Source: JAGQSZ01 sp049647585 (GTDB taxonomy: Bacteria > Actinomycetota > Acidimicrobiia > Acidimicrobiales > Microtrichaceae). From it: a stretch of DNA of 64,000 nucleotides. The position numbers were made by a program, and so were the translations under genes. The notes under the pieces are model-generated. The model searched no databases. It was not told the DNA's origin and saw only the letters and a program-made list of their open reading frames with translations. The stretch spans positions 142,568 through 206,567 of the forward strand of contig JBARXY010000001.1 of NCBI GenBank assembly GCA_049647585.1, written 5' to 3'. Within the stretch, counting starts at the first letter, position 1. The number at the start of each line of letters is the position of its first letter. Shown here one piece after another: positions 1 to 8,916 of this stretch.

Positions 1-238
1 TCGGTAGGACCAGGAACAATCCGACTATCCAGGCCAGAGTGGCGGACAGCAGGTTCACAATCCATGCAGTCACCTTTCCGACGGGACCCGAGAAATCGAG
101 GCCGATGACCACGAGTCCAGCGACGGCGAAAGCGCCGATCATCATCACAAAATCCCGGGTGCCGTTTCCTTTCGCCACCAGATAGATGCCGAGAATCATT
201 GGAATCACTGCAGGGACAAACCTGCGCCAGTTGGTCAC
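1..238 (-). CDS. Small membrane protein, C-terminus cut by window edge
   Basis: The minus-strand frame opens with GTG at 238, preceded by a GGGGAG ribosome site, and runs off the left edge after 79 codons. The visible part is strongly hydrophobic, with about three likely membrane segments (roughly residues 7-23, 31-48 and 58-79) and only a short polar loop (KGNGTRD) between the first two. I do not recognise a family. It lies 111 bases downstream of the YdjC-like gene on the same strand, so it may belong to that transcript. Being partial, it cannot be assigned a function. Confidence 0.6.
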   Translation of the reverse strand, partial: MTNWRRFVPAVIPMILGIYLVAKGNGTRDFVMMIGAFAVAGLVVIGLDFSGPVGKVTAWIVNLLSATLAWIVGLFLVLP

Positions 239-349
239 TGGAACTCCCCGGCAGATCGGCTCATAAGTAGGGTCAAGCTATCGCCCAGAAACGGATGTGG
301 TCGCGAACTGGCCGGATATCCACCGGCTTGGAGCACCCCGGTTAGTTGT

Positions 350-1180
350 TCAACCACTGGAGATCAGATCGGCGCGGCGTCCCGGCCGGAGACCGAGGTT
401 CTCCGCAAGCTTGGCGACCTCTGGAGATGTCAACGCTGCAAGTTCCTGACCCCAGTTGTAGCGCCAGTCGTAGCGGTGCCTCTCCGGATCCCGCTCCAAG
501 CCAGGGTGGACGTTCAGCTCGGCGCTGGCGACTCCTGACCGGGCCAGGACCCTGAGTGCGTGGCAGAGTCGATCGTGATCCATCGATCCCGCAGAATCGA
601 GACCTGCGAAGGCCTCTGTGGTTGTCAGATCGTTGCGCCGGACGCTCTTTCCAAGCTGTCGGGACAGCGCACGGATCGATACCCCCATCGGTGTCCTGCG
701 ATGTGAGCCCGGAACGCGCACCACCGCGATCTGCCAACTTTGGGCCAGGTCGATAACCACCGAGGCGAATCCTGGAACGAGTTGTAGGTGCTGATGGGCG
801 TCAAGGTGTGTTGGCGCCACCCCCATTCCGCTGATCCGGGCGATCTGCGCCGAAAGCTCGCGGTGAAGATCCGCCGCGTCGATCGACCTCCACCTGGCCA
901 GAAAATGCTTCCAAGACGTCGGCAACCTACCCCTGCGGTCGACCAACGTAGGGATCTCGGCAGAGCTCAGGAGAGGCGGATCCTCCCCGACGGCCGCCAA
1001 GTGGACGCCGATGTCCAGGTTCGCTTCTTCGAGCAGCCACGGCATGCAACGTTCGAAAGCCGGACCCAGCGCAAGGACCGAAGTTCCTGTCACGAGACCG
1101 CCCCGGTGGGCTTTGATGACGCCCCTCGAAATGCCTTCCGTGAGGGCATAGTCGTCGGCGGTCACCAACAGCAACGTCAT
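350..1180 (-). CDS. YdjC/ChbG/HpnK-like carbohydrate deacetylase
   Basis: 276 aa. The N-terminus reads LLVTADDYALTEG with the Asp-Asp metal pair at residues 9-10. A second metal/catalytic motif, THLDAHQHLQ, lies near residue 125. Both are hallmarks of the YdjC family, which removes acetyl groups from N-acetylated sugars (ChbG on chitooligosaccharides, HpnK in hopanoid synthesis). The length fits the family. Its ATG overlaps the stop of the upstream GT2 gene by four bases, so the two are translationally coupled; the natural reading is deacetylation of a lipid-linked or surface sugar made by that transferase. The substrate is not determinable from sequence. Confidence 0.85.
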   Translation of the reverse strand: MTLLLVTADDYALTEGISRGVIKAHRGGLVTGTSVLALGPAFERCMPWLLEEANLDIGVHLAAVGEDPPLLSSAEIPTLVDRRGRLPTSWKHFLARWRSIDAADLHRELSAQIARISGMGVAPTHLDAHQHLQLVPGFASVVIDLAQSWQIAVVRVPGSHRRTPMGVSIRALSRQLGKSVRRNDLTTTEAFAGLDSAGSMDHDRLCHALRVLARSGVASAELNVHPGLERDPERHRYDWRYNWGQELAALTSPEVAKLAENLGLRPGRRADLISSG

Positions 1181-1944
1181 TCAGAGATATTGACCGTTGC
1201 GGCCGATCGGCTGCGGGAATCTCGGCCGATTGCCCTGATTTCCGGAGCAAGTGACCGCAAGTCTCGAAGTATGCCGACGATCACGCGGGGAGTTGCCAGG
1301 GATGACTCTCCGAACTGACGCCGCTTGTAGGGCACTCTGATCTGTGACCACTTCGTTCCGGATCTGTGCAGTCTTCCGAGCAGTTCTGCATCGAAGATGC
1401 TTCCCTCGCCACGAAGCCCGAGCGATCGCACGACGTCGGCGTCGAAGAGCTTGAAGGCAAAGTTGACATCGCTGACTGGCACACCGAGGACCACTCGAAT
1501 CAGGCCGTCATAGATATGTCTGTAGAACCAACGTCGAACGCCGTCACCGCCGTGACCTGCACGACGGGCCGAGACGAGCGAGACCCCGCTGGTCACATAC
1601 TCGTCAACCATCGCCGAAATCTCGGTGAAGTCGACCGGCAGGTCGGCGTCGGTATAGAGGATCACGTCGCCCCGTGCACCATCGATGCCGCTTCTCACGG
1701 CTGCGCCGAGGCCACGATTTCGGGAGTGCTGCAACAGCACCACCCTGTCGTCCCGGTTGCTGGCCGCATGGACAAGAGAAGCGGTGGAGTCCTGCGAGCA
1801 GTCATCGACGATGACGACCTCGACACGCTTCACGTCACTCTGGGGTGAGGCCTCCAGCAGGTCGGCGTGTTCCAAGGCGGCTTCGAGGAAGTGTTCAATG
1901 CCATCCGCCTCGTTCCACGCCGGCGCGACGATGCTCAAGTACAC
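1177..1944 (-). CDS. Glycosyltransferase family 2, polyprenyl-phosphate sugar synthase-like
   Basis: 255 aa starting at GTG 1944, with a G-rich ribosome site immediately upstream. The N-terminus (LSIVAPAWNEADGIEHFL) and the acidic pair in YTDADLPVDF near residue 98 are typical of GT-A, DPM1/GT2-type enzymes that move a sugar from a nucleotide to polyprenyl phosphate on the cytosolic face. There are no obvious C-terminal membrane helices, unlike ArnC-type proteins. Such an enzyme would supply lipid-linked donor sugar to the several GT-C-like membrane transferases in this window. It heads a three-gene minus-strand unit with the deacetylase and the partial membrane gene. The sugar is unknown. 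Confidence 0.85.
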   Translation of the reverse strand: MYLSIVAPAWNEADGIEHFLEAALEHADLLEASPQSDVKRVEVVIVDDCSQDSTASLVHAASNRDDRVVLLQHSRNRGLGAAVRSGIDGARGDVILYTDADLPVDFTEISAMVDEYVTSGVSLVSARRAGHGGDGVRRWFYRHIYDGLIRVVLGVPVSDVNFAFKLFDADVVRSLGLRGEGSIFDAELLGRLHRSGTKWSQIRVPYKRRQFGESSLATPRVIVGILRDLRSLAPEIRAIGRDSRSRSAATVNISE

Positions 1945-2093
1945 GATTCCCCCCTTCCCAGTCTCAGTTTGGGAGCCCCACCGGTAGCAGACCCTAGTTC
2001 GACAGCCCGTTCAATTGTAGAGGATGCGCGGCCCAAATGGAGTTGGAAGGAGTGGGTGGTTTCCCTAAGACGGGCTCACAACTTTGGAACCCG

Positions 2094-2099
2094 TACAAT
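2094..2099 (+). promoter_or_regulatory. Possible -10 box (TACAAT)
   Basis: A TACAAT hexamer sits 23 bases upstream of the ATG of the first radical SAM gene, in the 178-base divergent gap between it and the GT2 gene. No convincing -35 hexamer lies at 16-18 bases, so this is only a candidate. Confidence 0.3.
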
Positions 2100-2122
2100 G
2101 ATTCGATGCCGGTGTTTGAAGG

Positions 2123-3421
2123 ATGAAGCGCACTTCGTTGTCAAAATGGATTCGACGTGAAACGGCCGAGCAACTACCCGAGTCGATCTGCGCTCTGCCG
2201 TGGCTCAACCTTTCGCTGGACGTTGACGGGACATCACGGCCGTGCTGCAAATTCGCCCATCAGACTGCCGAGTCGCCGTATCAAATGGGAAACCTGCAGC
2301 ACTCCACGCTCGAAGCGGTATGGAACAGCGATGGCATGCAGAAACTTCGTCGAGACTTTCGAGCGGGAGTCAGACCAGCGGAGTGCTCGACGTGCTGGGA
2401 CGAAGAGGGCGCTGGCGTCGCCAGCTATCGCCAAGCCTTCGCGGAATACCGTGGACTGGACGAGATCGTCGACTTCGATGACATAGCACCCGCTGCGCCT
2501 CGAGCGCTCGACTTGAAACTTTCAAACGCTTGCAACCTAAAGTGCCGAATCTGTGGCCCGGTTGCCTCTTCGCTGTGGCTGCAGGAGGAGCTATCCGTGA
2601 AGGAGCCCAAACCTGGTTCTTTCATCGCCCAGTTGGCCGAACAACGGACCTATTACCTGTCCAACAAGATCACCCGGCAGCCCGCAAATCTGGAGACAGT
2701 CCGGAAGTGGCTGCCCCACCTGCAGTATCTGGAACTAACCGGCGGAGAGCCGATGCTCTCACCCGAGAATCGCGAGCTGATCGAACTGATCGCCGAGGAG
2801 GGATCCCCAGAACAGGTGGGCATCCTCTTCAACACGAACGCGACCATCATCGACGACCGAATTCTCCGACATCTCGGGAACTTCAGAGAGGTGAAGATAT
2901 GCCTGAGCATCGACGACCTGGGCGAGCGTTTCGAGTACGAACGGGCACCGGCCCGATGGGATGTCGTGACCACCAACCTCGACCGGTACCAGTCGGTCGC
3001 GGGCGAAGCTTGGAAGCTGTACGCGTTCTGCTCGGTCAGTCTTCTGAACGTCTGGTACTTGCCCGAGTACTTGAGGTGGCTCTCCAGCAGAGAGGACCGG
3101 GTTCCGCTCGAATTCGTGCTGAACCTCGTCCACTATCCCCGTCACTTCTCTGTGCAGGTTCTCCCCGAGCAGATCAAGTCCGAAGTGCGGGCAAGGCTGA
3201 CCTCCGAGGTCCTTGATAACAGGGATTTTTCGGATGACGTCCGCGAGGCCGTTCGCCAACTGGTCGATTTCATGGGTCATGAGCGCCACGACGACGCGCA
3301 GCAGTTCAAGGCGGGGGTGGCCGAGATCGTCGAACGGGATGGCATACGTGGCGAGCATTACGCCCGGGTCTTCCCAGAGTTCACAGCCGAACTGCAACGC
3401 AGCGGTGGCTGGCCAGACTGA
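2123..3421 (+). CDS. Twitch-domain radical SAM protein (N-terminal twitch type) 1
   Basis: 432 aa. An N-terminal SPASM/twitch-like module comes first: cysteines at 23, 41-42, 88 and 91, with the GNLQHSTLEAVW signature at about 57-67. The radical SAM core follows, with CxxxCxxC at Cys137, Cys141 and Cys144 (ACNLKCRIC) and a TGGEP SAM-binding motif near 207. In most SPASM enzymes the extra cluster domain is C-terminal; this order matches the N-terminal-twitch radical SAM family, whose substrates are largely unknown. Its ATG is preceded directly by GAAGG. Related proteins are encoded at 3498-5363 (opposite strand, convergent) and 7717-8916. A role in modifying a glycan, lipid or small peptide of this locus is inferred only. 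Confidence 0.85.
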   Translation: MKRTSLSKWIRRETAEQLPESICALPWLNLSLDVDGTSRPCCKFAHQTAESPYQMGNLQHSTLEAVWNSDGMQKLRRDFRAGVRPAECSTCWDEEGAGVASYRQAFAEYRGLDEIVDFDDIAPAAPRALDLKLSNACNLKCRICGPVASSLWLQEELSVKEPKPGSFIAQLAEQRTYYLSNKITRQPANLETVRKWLPHLQYLELTGGEPMLSPENRELIELIAEEGSPEQVGILFNTNATIIDDRILRHLGNFREVKICLSIDDLGERFEYERAPARWDVVTTNLDRYQSVAGEAWKLYAFCSVSLLNVWYLPEYLRWLSSREDRVPLEFVLNLVHYPRHFSVQVLPEQIKSEVRARLTSEVLDNRDFSDDVREAVRQLVDFMGHERHDDAQQFKAGVAEIVERDGIRGEHYARVFPEFTAELQRSGGWPD

Positions 3422-3427
3422 GGCGTT

Positions 3428-3478
3428 CGAACCGATTGAAGCCGGACGCAACTGAGGCGGCGGGGCACCATCGGTTCG
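3428..3478. terminator. 9-bp inverted repeat between convergent radical SAM genes
   Basis: CGAACCGAT (3428-3436) and its exact complement ATCGGTTCG (3470-3478) flank a 33-base loop in the 76-base gap between two convergent stop codons. No T-run follows. It could be a weak bidirectional terminator or chance. Confidence 0.25.
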
Positions 3479-3497
3479 GCACGGACGAGACGAGGAG

Positions 3498-5363
3498 TCA
3501 GGCTGGCAGGTGGCGCACAACCCAGACGTTGGTTACCCCATCGACCGTTTCCTCAAATACCTCGATCAGGGTGACATGATCGTCTGGGTGCACTAGGTCA
3601 GCTCGATAGTGCCGCACCTCGTCAATCTGAACGACGTCGCCGGACGACACAACCGATGAATTTTCGGTGTTGTCCGCCATCTGCGCCAGCTCTGCCACTG
3701 GCGTGCCGATTAGTTGATCGACCGACTGTCCGAACATTGCGGAAGTGTCCTCGATGACGCTTCTGATCTGCCCCTCGTCGTCGCGGGTGAAGCCGGCAAT
3801 TCTGGATCCGGGAACCGTCACTCCAAGGGCCAGACGGTGGGCGCCTGCTGACTGACGGAGCCAGGTCAGTGATCCTTCGACCACACCGTCGCTGTCACGC
3901 ACCGCGATCTGGGCCAGGCGGATCTCACGCAAGCGCCCATCTTCAGAGTCGCCATCCACCACGTACTTTCGGAAGTCGGAACCAATGACACTCCCGTCCT
4001 CTCTGTAGTCCGGGTCGGAGAAGTTATCGGGAAACGTGTCACCAACTGCGAGGTGGGACTCGACAAAGTTGACGAACTCCTCTGAGGGTTCACCACGCCA
4101 TTCGAGCTCCTCAACAACCCCGGCGGCTGAAGTTCGGACCAAGATACCGCTCGACCCCAGCGCTTCCGCCTCGAGTTGCTGTTGCGCCTGGGCTGAGCGC
4201 TCGGGCGGAGCCAGCCATGCGAATCCGAGCTGCCGCCTCTTGGCGATGTAGGCCGGGGCGCTGTGTGTTTCGAGGCTCGTCAGGTGCATCTGGAGACGAG
4301 CCAACTGTTCCTTCCACACCTGGAGACGCCGACCGGTCAGTCTGGTGGCCATGTCTGCGTCCGAGCTCTCGAGCCCCGAGACCACCTCGCGAAGTTCCCT
4401 CGGCCGCAGGTGATACAAGCTCATCGAGTACGGCTCCGTGACCGTATTGACCCAGACCGTGCAACCACGCTCCTCGGCGAAGAGTAGGAAGTCTGTGAAC
4501 TCATCCCAATTGGCCGGCATCAGGCAGTGCGACAGGCTGAAGGACGTTCCCTTCGTCCGGCTGTACTCGATGAAATTGTCGATGCTCTCGACGACGGTGT
4601 CCAGCGACGAGCCAACCCGAATCGACTCGTAGGTCTGCTTGGTCACCCCGTCGATGGAGACGACCGCATAGACGCGGAGCTTGTCGAGGATCTTCTTTAT
4701 CCGGGGCGACCACTGAGTTCCGTTTGTCGTTATGTGAACCGGAATGTCGGTGCCCAACTCGGCCAGCATTTCCATCACTCGCAGCGACTCACTGCCCAGG
4801 AAAGGTTCGCCGCCCAGAAACTTCACCACCTTGAGGTGTGGCAGGAACTCGGCAAGGTCTTCGAAGAAGCGATCGTCGTAAACCACCGGTAGTGGCGGAA
4901 GCTTCTCGCGGTGGGCTCGGATCGACGAAGACCACTCCCCGTTGCACATCACGCACTGGAGATTGCAGGCATTGGAGAGCGACAGTTCGAGCTGTTGGGG
5001 CCACTGCGGATCCGTGCCGCCGTGGCCCAGGTGGTCGAACGTACGGGCGAACACCGCGTCGGCGCTTCCCTCCTCGGTCTGCCAACGGCAGAAGTTGCAA
5101 CCCAGGGATAGATCGCCGGCGTCCACGGCGCTACGGAGACGTCGAGACTTCTCGCCATCCCATATTTCCCGGAGCGAGTTCTGGGTGATGTTCCCGAGTG
5201 GGAATCCGGCGTTCTGACAACACGCCCGGACGTCGCCGCGCTGGTCGAGATACAGCGAGGCGGACGGCGCGTTGCAGGTAGATGATTGGACGGTCGGCTG
5301 GGCGACCGCAACAAGACTGCGTAGTCCTGCCTTCAAAGACGCACGTCGAAACCTCGAACCCAC
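3498..5363 (-). CDS. Twitch-domain radical SAM protein 2 with PAS-like C-terminal extension
   Basis: 621 aa from GTG 5363, chosen because AGGAG lies five bases upstream; an in-frame TTG at 5423 has no such site. The N-terminal twitch module has cysteines at 30, 48-49, 89 and 92 with the GNITQNSLREIWDG signature. The radical SAM triad is Cys133/137/140 (NACNLQCVMC), followed by FLGGEPFLG. After the core (about residue 380) there is a roughly 230-residue tail. One part, RSVIEDTSAMFGQSVDQLIG, reads like a PAS domain, and an earlier segment (LVRTSAAGVVEELEW) may be a second PAS-like unit. Such a fusion is unusual and suggests sensing or ligand-binding control. Close in sequence to the protein at 7717-8916, with the triad at identical residue numbers. 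Confidence 0.82.
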   Translation of the reverse strand: MGSRFRRASLKAGLRSLVAVAQPTVQSSTCNAPSASLYLDQRGDVRACCQNAGFPLGNITQNSLREIWDGEKSRRLRSAVDAGDLSLGCNFCRWQTEEGSADAVFARTFDHLGHGGTDPQWPQQLELSLSNACNLQCVMCNGEWSSSIRAHREKLPPLPVVYDDRFFEDLAEFLPHLKVVKFLGGEPFLGSESLRVMEMLAELGTDIPVHITTNGTQWSPRIKKILDKLRVYAVVSIDGVTKQTYESIRVGSSLDTVVESIDNFIEYSRTKGTSFSLSHCLMPANWDEFTDFLLFAEERGCTVWVNTVTEPYSMSLYHLRPRELREVVSGLESSDADMATRLTGRRLQVWKEQLARLQMHLTSLETHSAPAYIAKRRQLGFAWLAPPERSAQAQQQLEAEALGSSGILVRTSAAGVVEELEWRGEPSEEFVNFVESHLAVGDTFPDNFSDPDYREDGSVIGSDFRKYVVDGDSEDGRLREIRLAQIAVRDSDGVVEGSLTWLRQSAGAHRLALGVTVPGSRIAGFTRDDEGQIRSVIEDTSAMFGQSVDQLIGTPVAELAQMADNTENSSVVSSGDVVQIDEVRHYRADLVHPDDHVTLIEVFEETVDGVTNVWVVRHLPA

Positions 5364-5537
5364 CCGGACTCCTAACTGCTGGTCTTGCAGGCCCCCTCGA
5401 CAGGTCCTTCGGCATTTGGTCAACCGCAGACCAGTGAAACCTTAGTCAGAGACGCCCTCGGTCACTCCAAGTGTGGCCGTCCATCCCAACCAATAGGTTG
5501 GCGACCCGGTCAAGCAGCGACACAATCTCTGACGGGC

Positions 5538-7532
5538 TCAGCGGGCACAGCCAAGTCGATTGAGTACCAGCTTCTCGGGGCTCCTTCCGACCAGGTCGAC
5601 ATGGTCGATCTTCAGCGAATACGCCCAGAGGCCCGGACGGTGGAAACTGAAAAGTTGTTCCTGAAGCTCTGGGGAGAGGGTCGGTGACGCTACCCATCCT
5701 TCCTTGTACAACTGCAGCAACGCCTCAGGTGCCCGCCGACTGATCAAGTTGGGGCTTTGTCGGTATTGGTCCAGGTCCTCACACTTGCCCGGAAGCCTCC
5801 CGTCGAGCGCCTCTGCCAGACGGAGTGTGCCGATGTCGGTCAGTTCCAGCGGGCCGTTCTTGGATACGAACTCCGCGATCGCATCCACGGTCTGGGACCG
5901 CTGATCGTCGAGAGGCCCCTTCTCAAAGGCAATCTCCTCAGCGGGCCTGTGTGTTCCATAGCTAGCCAGGTTCGAGATAGGTCGGTCGGTGATCAGAACT
6001 ATGCCGTCAATCTCTGGGCCTACCCATAGGCCGTACTCGTCGCCCCAGTAGGACGTGGCTTCTATCGCTAACGGTCGCGACTTGCTGATGCGATCGGCGA
6101 CGAAGTTCTGGAGAACACGATCTGCGTCTATGGACCTGTTCGCTTCGATCAGATAGCGGTCGTGCGATGGAATGGCCTTTGCCAACTCGCCACCCGCATC
6201 ATCGATGAAGTGCCTGAGGAAAGTTTCTGTGTAGACGACGGAACCTATCCCGGCCGGTCTGGCAACGATTCCGATGACGTTCACCAATAGGACCAAATAG
6301 ACGACGAACGTTGGGTAGGCCACCCACCTGGCAAAACTGAAGCGTTGCAGTAGGTCCAATCCGCACGCTGCGACCACGCACCAGAAGAACACCGCCAGCA
6401 CCTGGTACCAGAAGCCCTGGAGCGGGTTGATCTGTGTGATGGGAAGCAGGGTTGCCGTCACGCACCCGACGGCAACCCCAAGTCCGAGCACCAGAATGGA
6501 CATCCGTTCCACCTTCGAGCCGCTGCGGAGCGAGGCGGCGAGAATTGCTCCCACCGGAAGGATCAACAGCAGTCCCCACCACTGGATCGGACCATCGAAG
6601 ACCAGTTGCTCTGTCCGTTTGCCTGGGAGAAGCCAAAGCAGGCCCATCAGGAACCGGCCGGCCGCTGCAGGTCCCCGGGAAGGAATATCGCCCGAGAGTG
6701 CAGCTCTCCACAGCTCGGCCAGATTGCCGCCACCGTTGGCAATTGCATCGATGATCGGACCGAGCCATAACATCACGAGCAGCCCGATGGGACCGGCAAT
6801 CGAGATCCACCGTCGACCTCCCCTACCGCCTCTGTTGGTCCAGACACCGAAGATCACGACAGGTACGGCTACCCCAACCGCTACCAACGTGTACGCGACG
6901 TGCGCCTGGGCGACAAATGACGCCATCGCTATTAGAACAGGCAAGGCAGCGCGGGACCCGCAGAGTACCGCCCACGCCAGTACTAGTACCGCGAACAGTG
7001 GCATGGCCGACAGGATCGAATTGAGCGGCCTCATCAGGCCACGCGGCGCAACAAGAGTGAGTAGAAATGCCCCGGCAAGAACAAATATGAGAGCCCGCCT
7101 GGCGTCGGCAACCCTGCGCACCGCCCAGCCACTCACGAGAATCGCAAAAACGTTCAGTGCACCCGCTCCGAGCATCGACCCGAGGCTCATTCCGAATACC
7201 AGAACCCACGGCGCCATCCAGAAAAACAGCAACGGACCCGGGTGATAGGACATGACACCCGTGAAGCCCCAGAAGGAGGTGGGCATACCGAGCAGTGGAA
7301 TGTCTCCTCGAGCCAACATCTCGGACCGTCCGGCGACAACCACTGAGTCGCCGATGGGAAACCAACCGGAGCGGTACGACCCGATAACGGCAACCAACCC
7401 TGCGGTTCCTATCGCTACGGAAGCGACCCACAGAACGACCCGGGCGGGGTCTGTGCCGGCAGTTTCATAAAGACCATTCGCAAAAATCCGGATGCGGCGC
7501 ATACGCCCCCTTCCCGGAGTCTCGCCTGACAT
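5538..7532 (-). CDS. Large polytopic membrane protein, GT-C glycosyltransferase-like
   Basis: 664 aa. Roughly the first 440 residues contain about ten or more hydrophobic helices; the last 220 are soluble and probably extracytoplasmic. The first loop holds acidic residue Asp62 in FPIGDSVVVAG, followed by SYHPGPLLFFW, a layout like GT-C (GT39/ArnT/Aft-type) enzymes that use polyprenyl-phosphate sugars on the outer face. I recognise no named family. The ATG at 7532 has a GGAG site four bases upstream. It is transcribed towards radical SAM 2, 174 bases away, and is divergent from radical SAM 3. The function is inferred from topology and neighbourhood, not from a defining motif. Confidence 0.75.
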   Translation of the reverse strand: MSGETPGRGRMRRIRIFANGLYETAGTDPARVVLWVASVAIGTAGLVAVIGSYRSGWFPIGDSVVVAGRSEMLARGDIPLLGMPTSFWGFTGVMSYHPGPLLFFWMAPWVLVFGMSLGSMLGAGALNVFAILVSGWAVRRVADARRALIFVLAGAFLLTLVAPRGLMRPLNSILSAMPLFAVLVLAWAVLCGSRAALPVLIAMASFVAQAHVAYTLVAVGVAVPVVIFGVWTNRGGRGGRRWISIAGPIGLLVMLWLGPIIDAIANGGGNLAELWRAALSGDIPSRGPAAAGRFLMGLLWLLPGKRTEQLVFDGPIQWWGLLLILPVGAILAASLRSGSKVERMSILVLGLGVAVGCVTATLLPITQINPLQGFWYQVLAVFFWCVVAACGLDLLQRFSFARWVAYPTFVVYLVLLVNVIGIVARPAGIGSVVYTETFLRHFIDDAGGELAKAIPSHDRYLIEANRSIDADRVLQNFVADRISKSRPLAIEATSYWGDEYGLWVGPEIDGIVLITDRPISNLASYGTHRPAEEIAFEKGPLDDQRSQTVDAIAEFVSKNGPLELTDIGTLRLAEALDGRLPGKCEDLDQYRQSPNLISRRAPEALLQLYKEGWVASPTLSPELQEQLFSFHRPGLWAYSLKIDHVDLVGRSPEKLVLNRLGCAR

Positions 7533-7716
7533 TGGCTCCGGGGCATGCCGGAGTTCGACGGGCTATCAGTAAAGTCGCCAAGGACTCAAGCTCCAAACCT
7601 TCTGCAAGTGGACGGGGCGTTTCGGACCTGGGTGTCAGAAGTAATTGCTCCAGTCGGCCCGGCGGGCTCAATCTTCACGATTCTCGGTAGCATTGCGCCC
7701 CGGAGGTGTCGAGCAC

Positions 7717-8916
7717 ATGCGTTTGACCGGCCGCTCACGCCAATCAACAAGCTTTGACCAGGCACTCAGCCGCTACGAGAAATCCCGACTCGCCACGGAT
7801 CGTCGCAGCGTCTGCAACGCACCGTTCAACAATCTGTATTTCCGGGCCGACGGCGCCGTGGCTCCGTGTTGGTTGCAATTCCACAGCCGCTCGCCTCACT
7901 GGTCACCCGATGGTCCGACCATTCGAGAAATCTGGGACGGAAGCCAGATGGACTCACTACGTCGACGACTAGTGGGCCGGCAGTTCCAAGGGCCATGCAC
8001 GACCTGCTCCCACGAGATCGAAGTGGGGAACCGCCCACTGGCTGCCGCCTATGACGAAATACCCGTAATCGAGGGGTGGCCCTCGATGTTCGAACTCGAA
8101 TTGTCCAACCACTGCAACCTTGAGTGCGTCATGTGCTCGGGGATGCTGTCGTCACGGATCCGGGCGAATCGTGAACACCTTCCGCCTCTCGAGTCTCCTT
8201 ACGACGATTCGTTCATCGAACAGGTAGTCGAGTTTCTTCCGCACCTCCGGGAGCTTCGCATCAACGGCGGCGAACCATTGCTTCAACCGCTCGTGTACTC
8301 GCTGTTGGAAAAAGTGGCTGAACTGCGTCCCGACCTCAAGGTGACGATCGCTACCAATGGGACCGTGCTCAACAGCAAGGTCCGATGGGTTCTCGAAAAT
8401 TGCAACATCCACCTGAACGTGTCGATCGACTCGTTGATTGCGCAACGGTACGAGGAGATTCGGGTACATGCCCGATTCGACGTGTTGATGCGCAACGTCG
8501 AGCAGTTCATCGAATACACCCGTAACAGCGACCGCATTTTGTGCGTAATGGTCAATCCGATGCGGTCCAACTGGGATGAACTGCCCGAGTACGTTCGGTG
8601 GTGCAACGAGCGTGACATCCACCTGTGGTTCAACACGATCCGTTACCCCGAGTCGGTCGCACTTCATCCGTTGCCGGGCGACGAGCTGCGCCAGATCCGC
8701 GAGACCCTGCTGAAGGCCAAACTGCCTGAACCGGTAGGCCCGCTGGCATGGCTTCACGCCAAGAACACGGCCGTGTTCGAACGATTCCGCGACGTGCAGC
8801 TGGTCGATTGGGCGGAATCCTCCCCCACCTCACGATCGCAGCCAGTGACGATCAGTTCACGTCTCCAGGCAAATAACGACACCGAGGACCCATTGACCCG
8901 GGAAGCCGGCAGGTGA
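7717..8916 (+). CDS. Twitch-domain radical SAM protein 3
   Basis: 399 aa from ATG 7717, preferred over an upstream in-frame start at 7645 because GGAGGT lies nine bases before it. The N-terminal twitch module has cysteines at 33, 51, 94 and 97 and the REIWDGSQMDSLR signature. The radical SAM core has Cys133/137/140 (NHCNLECVMC) and INGGEPLLQP near 186. It lacks the PAS-like tail of its relative at 3498. Its stop codon overlaps the GTG of the next gene (GTGA), so it is translationally coupled to the terpene-cyclase-like protein. That pairing is the strongest clue to its partner. Confidence 0.86.
   Translation: MRLTGRSRQSTSFDQALSRYEKSRLATDRRSVCNAPFNNLYFRADGAVAPCWLQFHSRSPHWSPDGPTIREIWDGSQMDSLRRRLVGRQFQGPCTTCSHEIEVGNRPLAAAYDEIPVIEGWPSMFELELSNHCNLECVMCSGMLSSRIRANREHLPPLESPYDDSFIEQVVEFLPHLRELRINGGEPLLQPLVYSLLEKVAELRPDLKVTIATNGTVLNSKVRWVLENCNIHLNVSIDSLIAQRYEEIRVHARFDVLMRNVEQFIEYTRNSDRILCVMVNPMRSNWDELPEYVRWCNERDIHLWFNTIRYPESVALHPLPGDELRQIRETLLKAKLPEPVGPLAWLHAKNTAVFERFRDVQLVDWAESSPTSRSQPVTISSRLQANNDTEDPLTREAGR

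Noticed and set aside
2759..3520. Minus-strand open frame of 253 codons
   Set aside because: Antisense to radical SAM 1 across its conserved core and tail; no domain.
5486..5501. CCAACC-AATA-GGTTGG hairpin downstream of the 5538-7532 gene
   Set aside because: Only six base pairs and no T-tract, in a same-strand gap where read-through to radical SAM 2 is equally likely.
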